Source: Gilvimarinus japonicus (lineage in GTDB: Bacteria; Pseudomonadota; Gammaproteobacteria; Pseudomonadales; Cellvibrionaceae). From it: a stretch of 64,000 nt of DNA. The stretch is taken from positions 1,674,001 through 1,738,000 of the forward strand of contig NZ_AP031500.1 in the NCBI RefSeq assembly GCF_042847215.1, read 5' to 3'. The translations under genes and the position numbers were made by a program. Positions 16,189-24,856 of this stretch are shown one piece after another (position 1 is the first letter of the stretch; each line of letters opens with the position of its first letter). Under the pieces are notes generated by a model. That model worked only from the letters and a program-made list of their open reading frames with translations. It was not told the origin of the DNA and searched no databases.

Positions 16189-17265
16189 ATGAAAGCGATG
16201 TCTGTGTTGCTACTGAGCGCTGTGTTTGCCCTCAGTGCCTGCGAAAAAGCACCTGCTACCGATGCGCCAGCCGAGCAGGTGCAACCGGCCAAAATTGTTC
16301 AGGCGCAGTCTGCGCATCTTAATGCCATGCGCAGCTTTCCCGGTGTGACCGAGGCAACGCAGCATTCGGAGTTGGCGTTTCGGGTAGGCGGACAGCTAGA
16401 GTCGTTACCGGCAAAGCCGGGTATGAAGTTCGAGGCCGGTGATGTGTTGGCGCAGTTGGATAAGGCGGTGTACGCCAATAATTTGGCCGACCGGCAGGCA
16501 AAGTACGATCTGGCGAAATCGCAGTATGATAAAATTAGCTCGCTGCTGGCAAAAAACTACACCAGCGACTCGGCGGTGGAAGAGGCCGAGGCCAACGTGC
16601 GCGCCACCAAGGCGGCGCTGGCCGACGCCCGCGATAACCTTAAATACACCACCTTAAAGGCGCCGTTTAACGGTGTGATTGCGCATGTTGGGGTAGAGAA
16701 CCACCAAACAGTGGCGGCCAACCAGGTGATTTTGGAGTTGCAAAGCGTGGATACCCTAGATGTGCGCTACAGCGTGCCCGAGAGTTTGCTTGGGCGTATT
16801 AAGCCCACCGTCGACCCTAAAGATATTTGCGCTCAGGTCAGCTTTAACGCCTACCCAGACCACAGTTACCGTGCGTGCTTTAAGGAGTACGAAACCAAAC
16901 CTGACCCGGTGACGCGCTCGTATACCGTGGTGCACACTATGGCGCGCAATCAAGATTTTCCGGCATTGCCGGGTATGGCAGTGACGGTCAGTTTGGATCT
17001 TACCCAGCTTCTTGCCGGCGAAAACATTACCGGCGTACTGGTGCCTATCGAAGCGGTATTTGAGGTGGCGGGCCAAGCCTACGTCTGGCGTGTTGATAGT
17101 AACCAGCAAGTGCACCGGGTTGCTGTGGATGTCGGGCAAGTACAGGGCGATTACCTTTACTTGTTGGACGGTTTGCAGCCGGATGATTCGGTGGTGGCGG
17201 CAGGTGTTAGCTATTTGCACGAGGGCGATAAAGTCCGCGCCTTAATTAAAGAGCGCGGACTATAG
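16189..17265 (+). CDS. RND efflux periplasmic adaptor lipoprotein
   Basis: Membrane-fusion protein of 358 residues that links the RND pump to an outer-membrane channel. Signal peptide ends in lipobox LSAC, so it is lipid-anchored. The biotinyl-lipoyl halves (GGQLESLPAKPGMKFEAGDVLAQLD and LKAPFNGVIAHVGVENHQTV) flank an alpha-helical hairpin at about residues 90-150; beta-barrel and membrane-proximal domains follow. ATG 16189 is chosen over the upstream frame because it starts the signal peptide. It is 9 nt upstream of the transporter gene; no outer-membrane TolC-like gene is in this operon, so it must use one encoded elsewhere. Confidence 0.9.
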   Translation: MKAMSVLLLSAVFALSACEKAPATDAPAEQVQPAKIVQAQSAHLNAMRSFPGVTEATQHSELAFRVGGQLESLPAKPGMKFEAGDVLAQLDKAVYANNLADRQAKYDLAKSQYDKISSLLAKNYTSDSAVEEAEANVRATKAALADARDNLKYTTLKAPFNGVIAHVGVENHQTVAANQVILELQSVDTLDVRYSVPESLLGRIKPTVDPKDICAQVSFNAYPDHSYRACFKEYETKPDPVTRSYTVVHTMARNQDFPALPGMAVTVSLDLTQLLAGENITGVLVPIEAVFEVAGQAYVWRVDSNQQVHRVAVDVGQVQGDYLYLLDGLQPDDSVVAAGVSYLHEGDKVRALIKERGL

Positions 17266-17274
17266 GAGACGGCC

Positions 17275-20200
17275 ATGCAATTAACCGAATATACCCTCGC
17301 CAATCGCACTGTTGCCTGGATGGTGGTCGCGTTATTGGCGCTAGGCGGCGTGTTTGCTTTTAATGGTTTGGGCCGCTTAGAAGATCCGCAATTTACCATA
17401 AAGCAAGCCATTGTCGTTACCCAATACCCGGGCGCCTCGTCGCAAGAGGTAGAAGAGGAGGTGACGCTCCCCATAGAAAATGCGATTCAGCAATTACCTT
17501 ATGTTGATCATATCGTCTCGACGACCACGGCGGGTATGTCGCAGGTTGAGGTAGAGATGAAAAGCATCTACCGCAAAGATGACTTGGCGCAAATCTGGGA
17601 TGAGATGCGACGCAAAATTAACGACATGGCGGGCACGTTGCCACCCGGCGCCGCGGCCCCGATTATTAACGATGATTTTGCCGATGTGTACGGGATGTTT
17701 TTTGCCGTTACCGGAGAGGGCTATAGCTTTGATGAGTTAGCCGATTACACCGATTATCTGCGCCGCGAGTTAGTGTTGGTGGATGGCGTAGGCAAAGTCG
17801 TTGTCGGTGGGCGACGCATCGAGCAAGTCTACATCGAGGTCGACCGCGCTAAATTGGCCGCCTCGGGCTTTTCGGTCGATACCATTAGCCAGGCGTTGCA
17901 AGGGCAAAATCTGGTATCGGATGCCGGCCACATAGAGGTCGGGCGTGAATACTTGCGCATTAGCTCGGTGTTGCACGGCGGTGAGGGGTTGCAGGCGCTT
18001 AGGTCACTGTTGCTGGGTAACGCCAACGGCCAGCTGGTGTACCTGACGGACGTGGCTACGATCAGTAAAGGCTACCGCGAGCCACCGTCACATTTGTATC
18101 GGTTTAATGGTCGGCAGGCGTTAACGCTGGGGGTATCGTTTGGTTCGGGTGTCAATGTGGTCGAGGTGGGTGCTGCGATTAAAGCGCGTTTACAAGCGCT
18201 TGAGTATGCCCAGCCGGTCGGCACCGAGATTACCGCTATTTACGATCAGCCCGGGCAGGTCAATGAGTCGGTCAGTAACTTTTTATGGAGCCTAGCGCAA
18301 GCGGTTGTCATTGTGGTGCTGGTGTTAATGTTCACCATGGGTTTAAAGCCCGGTATTATTATGAGCGCAACTTTGCTGCTCACCATTGCCGGCACGTTTA
18401 TCGTGATGAATATTTTTGGTATTGAGTTACACCGTATCTCTCTTGGTGCGCTCATTATCGCTCTGGGTATGTTAGTGGATAACGCCATTGTGGTTACCGA
18501 AGGCATTATGATTAACGTCCGCCAGGGGATGCGTAAAACCCAAGCCGCTATTCGCATTGTCTCGCACACTCGCTGGCCGTTACTGGGGGCCACCGTTATT
18601 GCCATTACCGCGTTTGCGCCTATTGGTTTATCGCCCGATGCCAGTGGTGAGTTTACCGGCAGCTTATTTTGGGTGCTGCTGATTTCACTGTTTTTTAGTT
18701 GGGTGCTGGCGGTAACCCTTACACCGTTTTTCTGTTTTTTATTGCTCGGCAAACGCGGCGCCGATACTGCTACAACCTCGGACTCAAAAACCGCAGACCC
18801 CTACGCCCCTTACCAAGGTAAAATGTATCGCGGTTACCGCAAGCTGCTGCATTTTTGTTTGCACTTTCGCGCGCTAACCATGTTACTGATGGTCGCGCTG
18901 CTAGTGTCGGCCGTAATGGCTTTTACTCAGGTAAATCGAGCGTTCTTTCCCGATAGCTCACTGCCGATGTTTATGGTGGATTACTGGCTGCCGGAAGGCA
19001 GCGCCATACGCTCCACCGAAGCGGATGTTAAAAAGCTCGAAGCCGATGTGTTAAAACTCGATGGCGTTAAGCAAGTAACCGCGACCATCGGTCGAGGCGC
19101 CGAGCGCTTTATGCTTACCTACGCACCCGAAAAAACCTACCCAAGCTACGCCCAGCTAATGATCGAGACCGACAACTTTGCACAAATAGACGGCACGGTC
19201 GCGGCGATTGAGCGACTGTTAAAAAACCAGTATCCGCAGGCTTTTACCCGCATTAAACGGCCTTCGGTGGGTCCCTCAACAGCGGCTAAAATTGAGGCGC
19301 GCATCAGCGGCCCAGACCCGGCAGTGTTGCGCCAACTGGGTGACCAAATGATCGCGCTGTTCAGCAGCAACGAGCACGCCAGTAACATTCGGCAAAACTG
19401 GCGCGAGCGCACTAAAGTATTGCGGCCGGTGTTCGATGCCGCAGCGGCACAGCGATTGGGAATTACCCAAACCAATTTAGATCAAGCCATCAAAATGAAC
19501 GTCGAGGGCGTTAGTATTGGCGTGTTCCGCCAAGGGGCCGATTTACTCCCCATTATTATTCGCCCACCGGCCAGCGAGCGGCACGGAGTCGATCAGCTCG
19601 ATCGGGTGCAAGTGTACAGTCCGGTTAGTCAGGGCTATGTAAATATCGGTCAGTTTGTGCGCTCGGTCGAGCTCGACTGGGAAAACCCCCTGATTATGCG
19701 CCGCGATAAAAAACGCACACTCGCGGTGTTGGCTGATCCGACCTCCGACAGCAACCCGTTTGAATTGCATGCCGAATTGCGTGGCCCCGCCGAGGCCATG
19801 GAAATGCCCCTGGGCTACGAGCTGGAGTGGGGTGGCGAGTACGAAGCGCAAGAGAAAGCCAACAAAGCCGTCTTTGCTTTTGTACCCCTTGGGGTGTTGG
19901 TGATGATCGTGGTGAATATTGTTATGTTTAACTCGATCCGGCAAACCTTAGTGATTTGGCTCACAGTGCCTTTGGCGATTGTCGGCGTCGCTTGGGGGCT
20001 GTTAATCGCCGGTGCGCCCTTTAGTTTTACCGCCTTGCTCGCGGTACTCAGTTTGGTGGGTATGCAAATTAAAAATGGTATTGTCTTGGTCGAAGAGATA
20101 AAGCGCCTTAATGATGAAGAGCAAGTGCCTTGGTCCGAGGCCATCTCCCTTGCCGCGGTGAGTCGTTTGCGGCCGGTAAGCATGGCGGCGTTAACGACGA

Positions 20201-20343
20201 TCTTAGGCATGATTCCGCTGTTGGGGGATGTGTTCTTTAAACCCATGGCGGTAACCATTATGGCGGGGTTGGGGTTTGCCACAATCCTGACGTTGATTGT
20301 GGTACCGGTGTTGTTTGCGTTGTTTTATCGGGTTAGGGAGTAG
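17275..20343 (+). CDS. RND multidrug efflux transporter, inner-membrane subunit
   Basis: Proton-driven drug exporter of 1022 residues. It has the usual duplicated layout: TM1, a large periplasmic loop, six TM helices, then the same again. TM4 carries the proton-relay acidic pair region LIIALGMLVDNAIVV with its single D; the second half has LVGMQIKNGIVLVEEI. Many such pumps have DD in TM4; here the first D is replaced by V (MLVDNA), as in the shorter, non-AcrB branch of the HAE1 family. GGAG precedes the ATG. The stop is followed within 10 nt by a broken copy of the dispersed repeat. Confidence 0.93.
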   Translation: MQLTEYTLANRTVAWMVVALLALGGVFAFNGLGRLEDPQFTIKQAIVVTQYPGASSQEVEEEVTLPIENAIQQLPYVDHIVSTTTAGMSQVEVEMKSIYRKDDLAQIWDEMRRKINDMAGTLPPGAAAPIINDDFADVYGMFFAVTGEGYSFDELADYTDYLRRELVLVDGVGKVVVGGRRIEQVYIEVDRAKLAASGFSVDTISQALQGQNLVSDAGHIEVGREYLRISSVLHGGEGLQALRSLLLGNANGQLVYLTDVATISKGYREPPSHLYRFNGRQALTLGVSFGSGVNVVEVGAAIKARLQALEYAQPVGTEITAIYDQPGQVNESVSNFLWSLAQAVVIVVLVLMFTMGLKPGIIMSATLLLTIAGTFIVMNIFGIELHRISLGALIIALGMLVDNAIVVTEGIMINVRQGMRKTQAAIRIVSHTRWPLLGATVIAITAFAPIGLSPDASGEFTGSLFWVLLISLFFSWVLAVTLTPFFCFLLLGKRGADTATTSDSKTADPYAPYQGKMYRGYRKLLHFCLHFRALTMLLMVALLVSAVMAFTQVNRAFFPDSSLPMFMVDYWLPEGSAIRSTEADVKKLEADVLKLDGVKQVTATIGRGAERFMLTYAPEKTYPSYAQLMIETDNFAQIDGTVAAIERLLKNQYPQAFTRIKRPSVGPSTAAKIEARISGPDPAVLRQLGDQMIALFSSNEHASNIRQNWRERTKVLRPVFDAAAAQRLGITQTNLDQAIKMNVEGVSIGVFRQGADLLPIIIRPPASERHGVDQLDRVQVYSPVSQGYVNIGQFVRSVELDWENPLIMRRDKKRTLAVLADPTSDSNPFELHAELRGPAEAMEMPLGYELEWGGEYEAQEKANKAVFAFVPLGVLVMIVVNIVMFNSIRQTLVIWLTVPLAIVGVAWGLLIAGAPFSFTALLAVLSLVGMQIKNGIVLVEEIKRLNDEEQVPWSEAISLAAVSRLRPVSMAALTTILGMIPLLGDVFFKPMAVTIMAGLGFATILTLIVVPVLFALFYRVRE

Positions 20344-20350
20344 GGGGGGG

Positions 20351-20480
20351 GCACTAGCGCGGGCTTTTTATAGGCTGCACTCTCTGTCGCTCCGTGCCAT
20401 TCACCTTGTCCCTGTTTTCCTACCCACTAAAATAGGCCAGCGCTCGGCTGGCTGCAGGGGCCCCAAAAGCGGAGTGTCGC
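20351..20480 (+). repeat. Structured repeat, internally deleted copy
   Basis: The left part GCACTAGCGCGGGCTTTTTATAGG (quoted in pieces: GCACTAGCGCGGG, CTTTTTATAGG) matches the 5' end of copy 3 read in reverse, and the right part CCACTAAAATAGGCCAGC, GCTCGGCTGGCTGCAGGGG matches the 3' part of copies 1 and 2. The whole central region with hairpins I-III is missing. It abuts the RND transporter stop. The remaining spacer to the DUF4145 gene contains the direct repeats listed separately. Confidence 0.65.
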
Positions 20481-20662
20481 AGTAGGCTCTGGTTTACGTA
20501 AAACATCACATCTCTCCCACCTCCCTTGCTCCTAACCTCAATCCATGTCACGATTTACCACTTTAAAGCGCACGCTTTGTCACCGATGCTCAAAGGAAAT
20601 TGACCACAATACAACGGGTTAGCCTGCTAGGTAGGTTAAATAAAAAGACCGCGACCAGAATA

Positions 20663-20780
20663 ATAACGCGCATGCACACTTTCCTCCCTCCTGATTTGGC
20701 AATATAACCCTTGTAGCCGCTGTAAAACCAAAGGCTTAGGTCTATATCCTCAATTTTTACCGGAATGATAACGCGCATGC
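20663..20780 (+). repeat. Pair of 13-bp direct repeats upstream of DUF4145 gene
   Basis: ATAACGCGCATGC occurs at 20663-20675 and again at 20768-20780, just upstream of the DUF4145 start. The second copy extends into the palindrome GCGCATGCGC. The function is unknown; they could be regulator sites or traces of a duplication. Confidence 0.5.
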
Positions 20781-20796
20781 GCGATATACAAATGTT

Positions 20797-21483
20797 ATGA
20801 CACAGGAGCATCGATTGAGCGATATCGTTAAATATAGATGCAAAAGATGCCAGGGGCAGACAAGGCATCAAGAGCTGTTTCGTAAAGACCAGGATCTGTC
20901 CGGAGAGGGGGCGTACCACGTAATCAGGTACGACTTAGTGGAGTGTCTAGGTTGTGAAAATATTCGGTTTTTCAAGTCATCGTATTCCAGCGACGGAGAA
21001 TTCGATGAAAATGGGAATATTATCCCTGATGTAGAATTGTACCCACCGGATACACTTCGCAAGCAGCCGAAGTGGATGTCGTCTCTTCTATGGCCGTTCG
21101 ACCCGGATCTTGGATCTGCGAATCAGGAGATAATCGATTTAATCAACGAGATATACATTGCGTTGCAAAACGGTATATCGAGACTGGCCATCATGGGGAT
21201 AAGGGCTCTCGTCGAGACGATAATGATCAAAAAGGTCGGGGATCATAATGCTTTCAGTAAGAATATGGACCGATTCCAGGAAGGTGGATACATATCGCCT
21301 ACCCAAAGGGAAGCGCTCGACGCCGTACTGGAAGCTGGGCATGCAACGATTCACCGAGCATACCGACCGAGTGCACAACAGGTGCAGGCGGCAATCGACA
21401 TAGTTGAAAATATCATAGAAGCAATATACGTCAGTGATCAAAATAGAAAACGTTTTTCCGATGTTCCGAAAAGGGGGTCATAA
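20797..21483 (+). CDS. Zinc-ribbon DUF4145 protein, probable integron cassette gene
   Basis: Protein of 228 residues. The N-terminus has a zinc ribbon (YRCKRCQG and VECLGCEN); the C-terminal half matches the DUF4145 type (RLAIMGIRALVETIMIKK, LDAVLEAGHATIHRAYRPS), an all-helical domain common on mobile elements and fused to restriction or other defence proteins. Its own activity is unknown. TTG 20815 has CAGGAG 7 nt upstream and may be the true start instead of ATG 20797. Base and codon use are more AT-rich than the neighbours. Its stop codon is the first triplet of an attC-like hairpin, as in integron gene cassettes. Confidence 0.8.
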   Translation: MTQEHRLSDIVKYRCKRCQGQTRHQELFRKDQDLSGEGAYHVIRYDLVECLGCENIRFFKSSYSSDGEFDENGNIIPDVELYPPDTLRKQPKWMSSLLWPFDPDLGSANQEIIDLINEIYIALQNGISRLAIMGIRALVETIMIKKVGDHNAFSKNMDRFQEGGYISPTQREALDAVLEAGHATIHRAYRPSAQQVQAAIDIVENIIEAIYVSDQNRKRFSDVPKRGS

Positions 21484-21532
21484 CAAAGCCAATCACAGCG
21501 ACCGCTGGACGCGGCGCGTGTTGGCGGCGTTA
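21481..21532 (+). mobile_element. attC-like integron recombination site
   Basis: The 52-nt sequence folds as an attC: R box TAAC (21481) with GTTA (21529); unpaired spacer AAA against GGC; then GCCAA/TTGGC, CAC/GTG, GCG/CGC and CCGC/GCGG around the loop TGGAC. That is 19 pairs, with single extrahelical bases T, A and A all on one strand, the hallmark that orients attC recombination. The cassette gene's TAA stop forms the R'' end. No integrase gene is seen in the window, so this would be a solitary cassette. Confidence 0.7.
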
Positions 21533-21623
21533 ACTGCTCAAATTACCTATAAACGAGGCAATCGGGCCAAGTCTTTGATTTTTGATTCCTGCACTGCTGC
21601 GCCATTAATCTCAAGCGTGTTAC

Positions 21624-21900
21624 CGGTTAGCTACGAAGCACTGTTTTCAGATCCCCTGCAGCCAGCCGAGCGTAGGTCTATTTTAGGGGGTAAGTGAGCA
21701 GGACGCTCGCGCAAGTCTCGCCAGGCCATGGAGGGCCTGTCGAGACGGCCCTCTAAAATCGACCGGAGCGAGGGCACCCGAAGGGCTGAGATGCCGGGGT
21801 GGGTTTTCTTTTGGTTACTTTGCTTTGCCCAAACAAAGAAAAGTAACTCGCCACGCCCGGCGACTCGGGCTTATAGAAAAGCCCGCGTTAGCGGCATCAA
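21624..21900 (-). repeat. Structured dispersed repeat, copy 3 (inverted)
   Basis: Reverse-orientation copy of about 275 bp between the attC-like site and the dienelactone hydrolase gene. On the plus strand: hairpin I GTTACTTTGCTTTG (21814) with CAAAGAAAAGTAAC (21834), 13 of 14 paired; hairpin II GTCTCGCCAGGCC (21715) with GGCCTGTCGAGAC (21734); hairpin III GTGAGC (21694) with GCTCGC (21705); outer stem 21675-21686 with 21753-21764. GGCC/GGCC of copies 1 and 2 has become GGTC/GACC, a compensatory change. It also has a small extra hairpin GGGCTT/AAGCCC at its 5' end. Confidence 0.85.
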
Positions 21901-21918
21901 AACACTACAAACCAACCC

Positions 21919-22656
21919 TTACCCCAACGTCCTACGAAACAGCCCAACCGCCATCTGATAACAGCTAAGCGCTAGCTCCGGATCAAACCGCTCGCCTTCG
22001 TCGCGCATAAACGCGTGTTGACCGTTTACTTCGTGCCAAGTGAAAGTACAGCCAGCGCTGCGCAGTGCTTGATTAATATCGGCGCGGCCTTGATCGGGGA
22101 CGTGGGGGTCTTGGCGGCCCCAGATCATCATTAGCTCGCCTTTTACATCTCCCGCACGGGCCAGGGTTTGGTCCGTGTCAGAGGTCGGTAATGTATTCGA
22201 GTGCAAGTCTGTCGCGTAGAGGCAGCAGGCGGATTTAATTGCTGGGTTTAGGGCGGCTCTAAACGCTAAATGGCCGCCGATGCAGACGCCCATGGTGCCG
22301 ACATCGCCGGTGGTGTAGGGGGCATTGTCAATAAAGTCGATCATGGCTTGGGTGTCGCTGTCGTGATCGGGCAGGGGCTTGGCAAATTTGTCGGCGTTGC
22401 CTTTGTCTTTGCCGGCATCGTCGTAGCCGAGCACGGTGCCGATGGGGTTAAGTTCGTGAAAGACTTCAGGCACTAACACGACAAAACCGTGACCGGCCAT
22501 AATCGCCGCTGAGCGGGCGATGGGTGCGGTTTGCTGAAAGATCTCGGAGTAAAAAATAATGGTCGGGAATTTACCCTCGGCCTGAGGGCGGTGCACGTAG
22601 GTGCGCATCACGCCAGTGGATGTGGTGATATCGACGGTTTCTTGTTGAATAATCAT
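21919..22656 (-). CDS. Dienelactone hydrolase family protein
   Basis: Alpha/beta hydrolase of 245 residues. The catalytic cysteine lies in GVCIGGH near residue 124, as in carboxymethylenebutenolidase, with the acid in WGRQDPHVP and the histidine in GQHAFMRDEG. True dienelactone hydrolases open the lactone ring in chloroaromatic degradation; most stand-alone members such as this have unknown esters or thioesters as substrate. Its start overlaps the DUF1461 gene stop by 4 nt (ATGA), so the two are co-translated. Confidence 0.88.
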   Translation of the reverse strand: MIIQQETVDITTSTGVMRTYVHRPQAEGKFPTIIFYSEIFQQTAPIARSAAIMAGHGFVVLVPEVFHELNPIGTVLGYDDAGKDKGNADKFAKPLPDHDSDTQAMIDFIDNAPYTTGDVGTMGVCIGGHLAFRAALNPAIKSACCLYATDLHSNTLPTSDTDQTLARAGDVKGELMMIWGRQDPHVPDQGRADINQALRSAGCTFTWHEVNGQHAFMRDEGERFDPELALSCYQMAVGLFRRTLG

Positions 22657-23411
22657 GCTTGTTCCTTGTTTGTAGCGCTACGGAGTGGGCGAGGCCAGAA
22701 CCGTGTAATCATAAATAATGTGGCGCCCCAGAGCAGCAACCACAAGGCCAGCAGTAACGCGGCGATGAGTCCGAATAAGTCGGGGGCTTTCATCAGTGTG
22801 GTCATGAGGGAGTCTTGGTAGTAAAAAAACCACGGGTGCTCGGGGGGGAATATCCATGTGTGTAGATAGTAAAAGACTTTTTTGGAGCCGATGATTAATA
22901 CGACGGCAATGAGTGCGGCTATGGTGCCACACACGCTAAGCACAACGTTTTTGGGGCGCGGCAAGGTCGAGCGATCACGATGCAAAAGCACGCCGCTGAT
23001 TATCATGGCGATAACGGCGCTAATGCCCAGCAGGTAAACCTTATCAATAAGGTGTGCCACATCGGTTAAGTGCAGGACTTCATCGCGGCGCAGCAACGTT
23101 TGCGTGTTGCCCGTGCGGGGGGTAAAGGTAATGTGGCTAAGCTCGTTTGCGTCGTGATGGATAGCGTGGTTAATTTGACTAAACAGCTCGATGTGTTGCT
23201 GCTTGGAGGTGTCGGCAAAATTGTCGCGGTAACGATTCTCGGGGCCGTAGTGGGCAATATGTTGCTCGACGTCGAGCGCTTCATAGGCCAGAGGGTAGGC
23301 AAAGTTGACCTGTGCCAACAACATCCAGGCGACAAAGCCGCAGCTGAGCCAGTGGCCCAGCAAAAATACCGGCCAGAGTATTCGCGATAGTTTTTCTAGT
23401 AGAGGCGGCAC
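22653..23411 (-). CDS. Integral membrane protein, DUF1461-like
   Basis: Membrane protein of 252 residues with about four or five hydrophobic helices (around 10-35, 130-150, 165-185, 215-240). The large extracytoplasmic loop between the first two helices, and the segment FYYLHTWIFPPEHPWFFYYQ before the last helices, resemble the DUF1461 (TIGR01906) family, whose function is not known. It starts with GTG and overlaps the dienelactone hydrolase gene by 4 nt. The family assignment is from motif memory and moderately sure. Confidence 0.65.
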   Translation of the reverse strand: MPPLLEKLSRILWPVFLLGHWLSCGFVAWMLLAQVNFAYPLAYEALDVEQHIAHYGPENRYRDNFADTSKQQHIELFSQINHAIHHDANELSHITFTPRTGNTQTLLRRDEVLHLTDVAHLIDKVYLLGISAVIAMIISGVLLHRDRSTLPRPKNVVLSVCGTIAALIAVVLIIGSKKVFYYLHTWIFPPEHPWFFYYQDSLMTTLMKAPDLFGLIAALLLALWLLLWGATLFMITRFWPRPLRSATNKEQA

Positions 23412-23476
23412 GTGTTATATCCTTAATAAAAACCGTGTCAGAATCATAACAGCCGCCCCAATCCGATAGAAGCCAG

Positions 23477-24691
23477 TTAATCGAGCTTTAAACGCGGGTA
23501 TGAAAAGCTCACCAGCACGCTCGCCAAAATCGCCCCAATCGCGCAGCTGCCAAATAAACCTTGAACGGTGATTCCGGCATCAATCAGTGCGCCAAACAAT
23601 ACCGGCGATATGGCGGTTGAGAGCACCATAAAGGCCGTCATTAACGAGCGCAGCGAGCCCAGTTTTCCGGTGCCGTAAACCTCGGCCCAGAGGGCCCCGG
23701 TAATAGGCCCAACGACCCCAATAGTGGTGCCCAAAAGAATCATAAACACCGGTGCCACCCATTGGCCGTTGCAAAAGCCCAGTACCCCCAGGGCGGCAAT
23801 TAACGGCGCGTGCATAAAGGGCAGTAGGCGCCGGGCGCTGAAAAAATCTACCAGTACGCCAGCCAATAACGATGCCAGCCAATGGGCGACACCGTACATA
23901 ATAAAACAGCTGGCCAGCCACAGTGGGTCCCAATTTTTGGCGCTTAAAATAAAGCCTTGCTGAATAAAAACTCCGGTCACGATAAAGGGAGCCGCCAGTA
24001 CCGCCGGCAGCGCCAGCCAAAAACGGTAATCGCGCAACATCTGGCGCCGGCCCATGCTGGTGTCGTTATGAGCTTTGGCTTGCTGCACCGGTGGGGTGTT
24101 GGTGTCTTGCGGTGCGCGACGCAAAAAATACAGAATAAGCGGTAGGTAAAGCAGGGGGACAGAGGCGGCAAACACCAGCCAGCTGCCGCGCCAACCAACG
24201 GCACCGATAAGTGCTACCGCTAATAGCGGCAAAATAACCTCGCCCACGGGAACACCGCTGGCCGATAGGCTAAGGGCTTTGCCGCGGTCGGCATCAAAGT
24301 AGCGCGCCATGGTGGTTTGTGCTGTGTGGGGCAATAGGCCCTGGCCACACAAGCGCAATAGATAAAACCCTACCAGTAGGGTGATGGCGTGGTAACTGAC
24401 TAGCATGATCAGGCAGGCGAGCATTAACCCTGCGCCCACGGCGGCGGCAAAGCGTTGTAGTGGCCAGCGGTCAATGAGCCCGCCCACGGCCATAATAGTG
24501 AGTGCGCTGCCCAGCGTGCCGGCCGAGTAAAGGCTGCCGTACAGCGCCGCGCTAAGGCCGAGCGATTCTTGAATGTGGGCACCGTACCAACTGACAAAAA
24601 ATGATTGACCGAAGTTGCCCCAAAAAATGCTGACAAAACCAAAGCACAGCAGTGGCCAGCTGCGCTGAATAAATTGTAAATAAAGAGTCAA
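23477..24691 (-). CDS. MFS transporter
   Basis: Major facilitator of 404 residues with twelve predicted helices. The loop 2-3 signature is seen as GGLIDRWPLQRFAAAVG, and a long cytoplasmic linker (RRAPQDTNTPPVQQAKAHND) separates the two halves. The family moves small organic solutes with protons or as antiport; no motif allows a substrate to be named. Its start lies 165 nt from the divergent solute-binding protein gene. Confidence 0.85.
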   Translation of the reverse strand: MTLYLQFIQRSWPLLCFGFVSIFWGNFGQSFFVSWYGAHIQESLGLSAALYGSLYSAGTLGSALTIMAVGGLIDRWPLQRFAAAVGAGLMLACLIMLVSYHAITLLVGFYLLRLCGQGLLPHTAQTTMARYFDADRGKALSLSASGVPVGEVILPLLAVALIGAVGWRGSWLVFAASVPLLYLPLILYFLRRAPQDTNTPPVQQAKAHNDTSMGRRQMLRDYRFWLALPAVLAAPFIVTGVFIQQGFILSAKNWDPLWLASCFIMYGVAHWLASLLAGVLVDFFSARRLLPFMHAPLIAALGVLGFCNGQWVAPVFMILLGTTIGVVGPITGALWAEVYGTGKLGSLRSLMTAFMVLSTAISPVLFGALIDAGITVQGLFGSCAIGAILASVLVSFSYPRLKLD

Positions 24692-24856
24692 AAGGAAACC
24701 TTGTGCGTGGGAAATCTGTGTTAAAAGCGTGGTGAGTGCCTATTATAGCGCGTTTGGCGTGGCCTCATCAGCGTTGCGGTAAGATTCGGCGTGATCGCAC
24801 GATTGGGTCTATACTAAAAGTCGTGTAATTAAACCCGTGCGCTAGGCGGTGTTGAC

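Noticed and set aside
20605..20640. A second attC or attI at the left end of the DUF4145 cassette
   Set aside because: Only a GTTAGCC core-like string is seen; no pairing partner or hairpin supports a full site.
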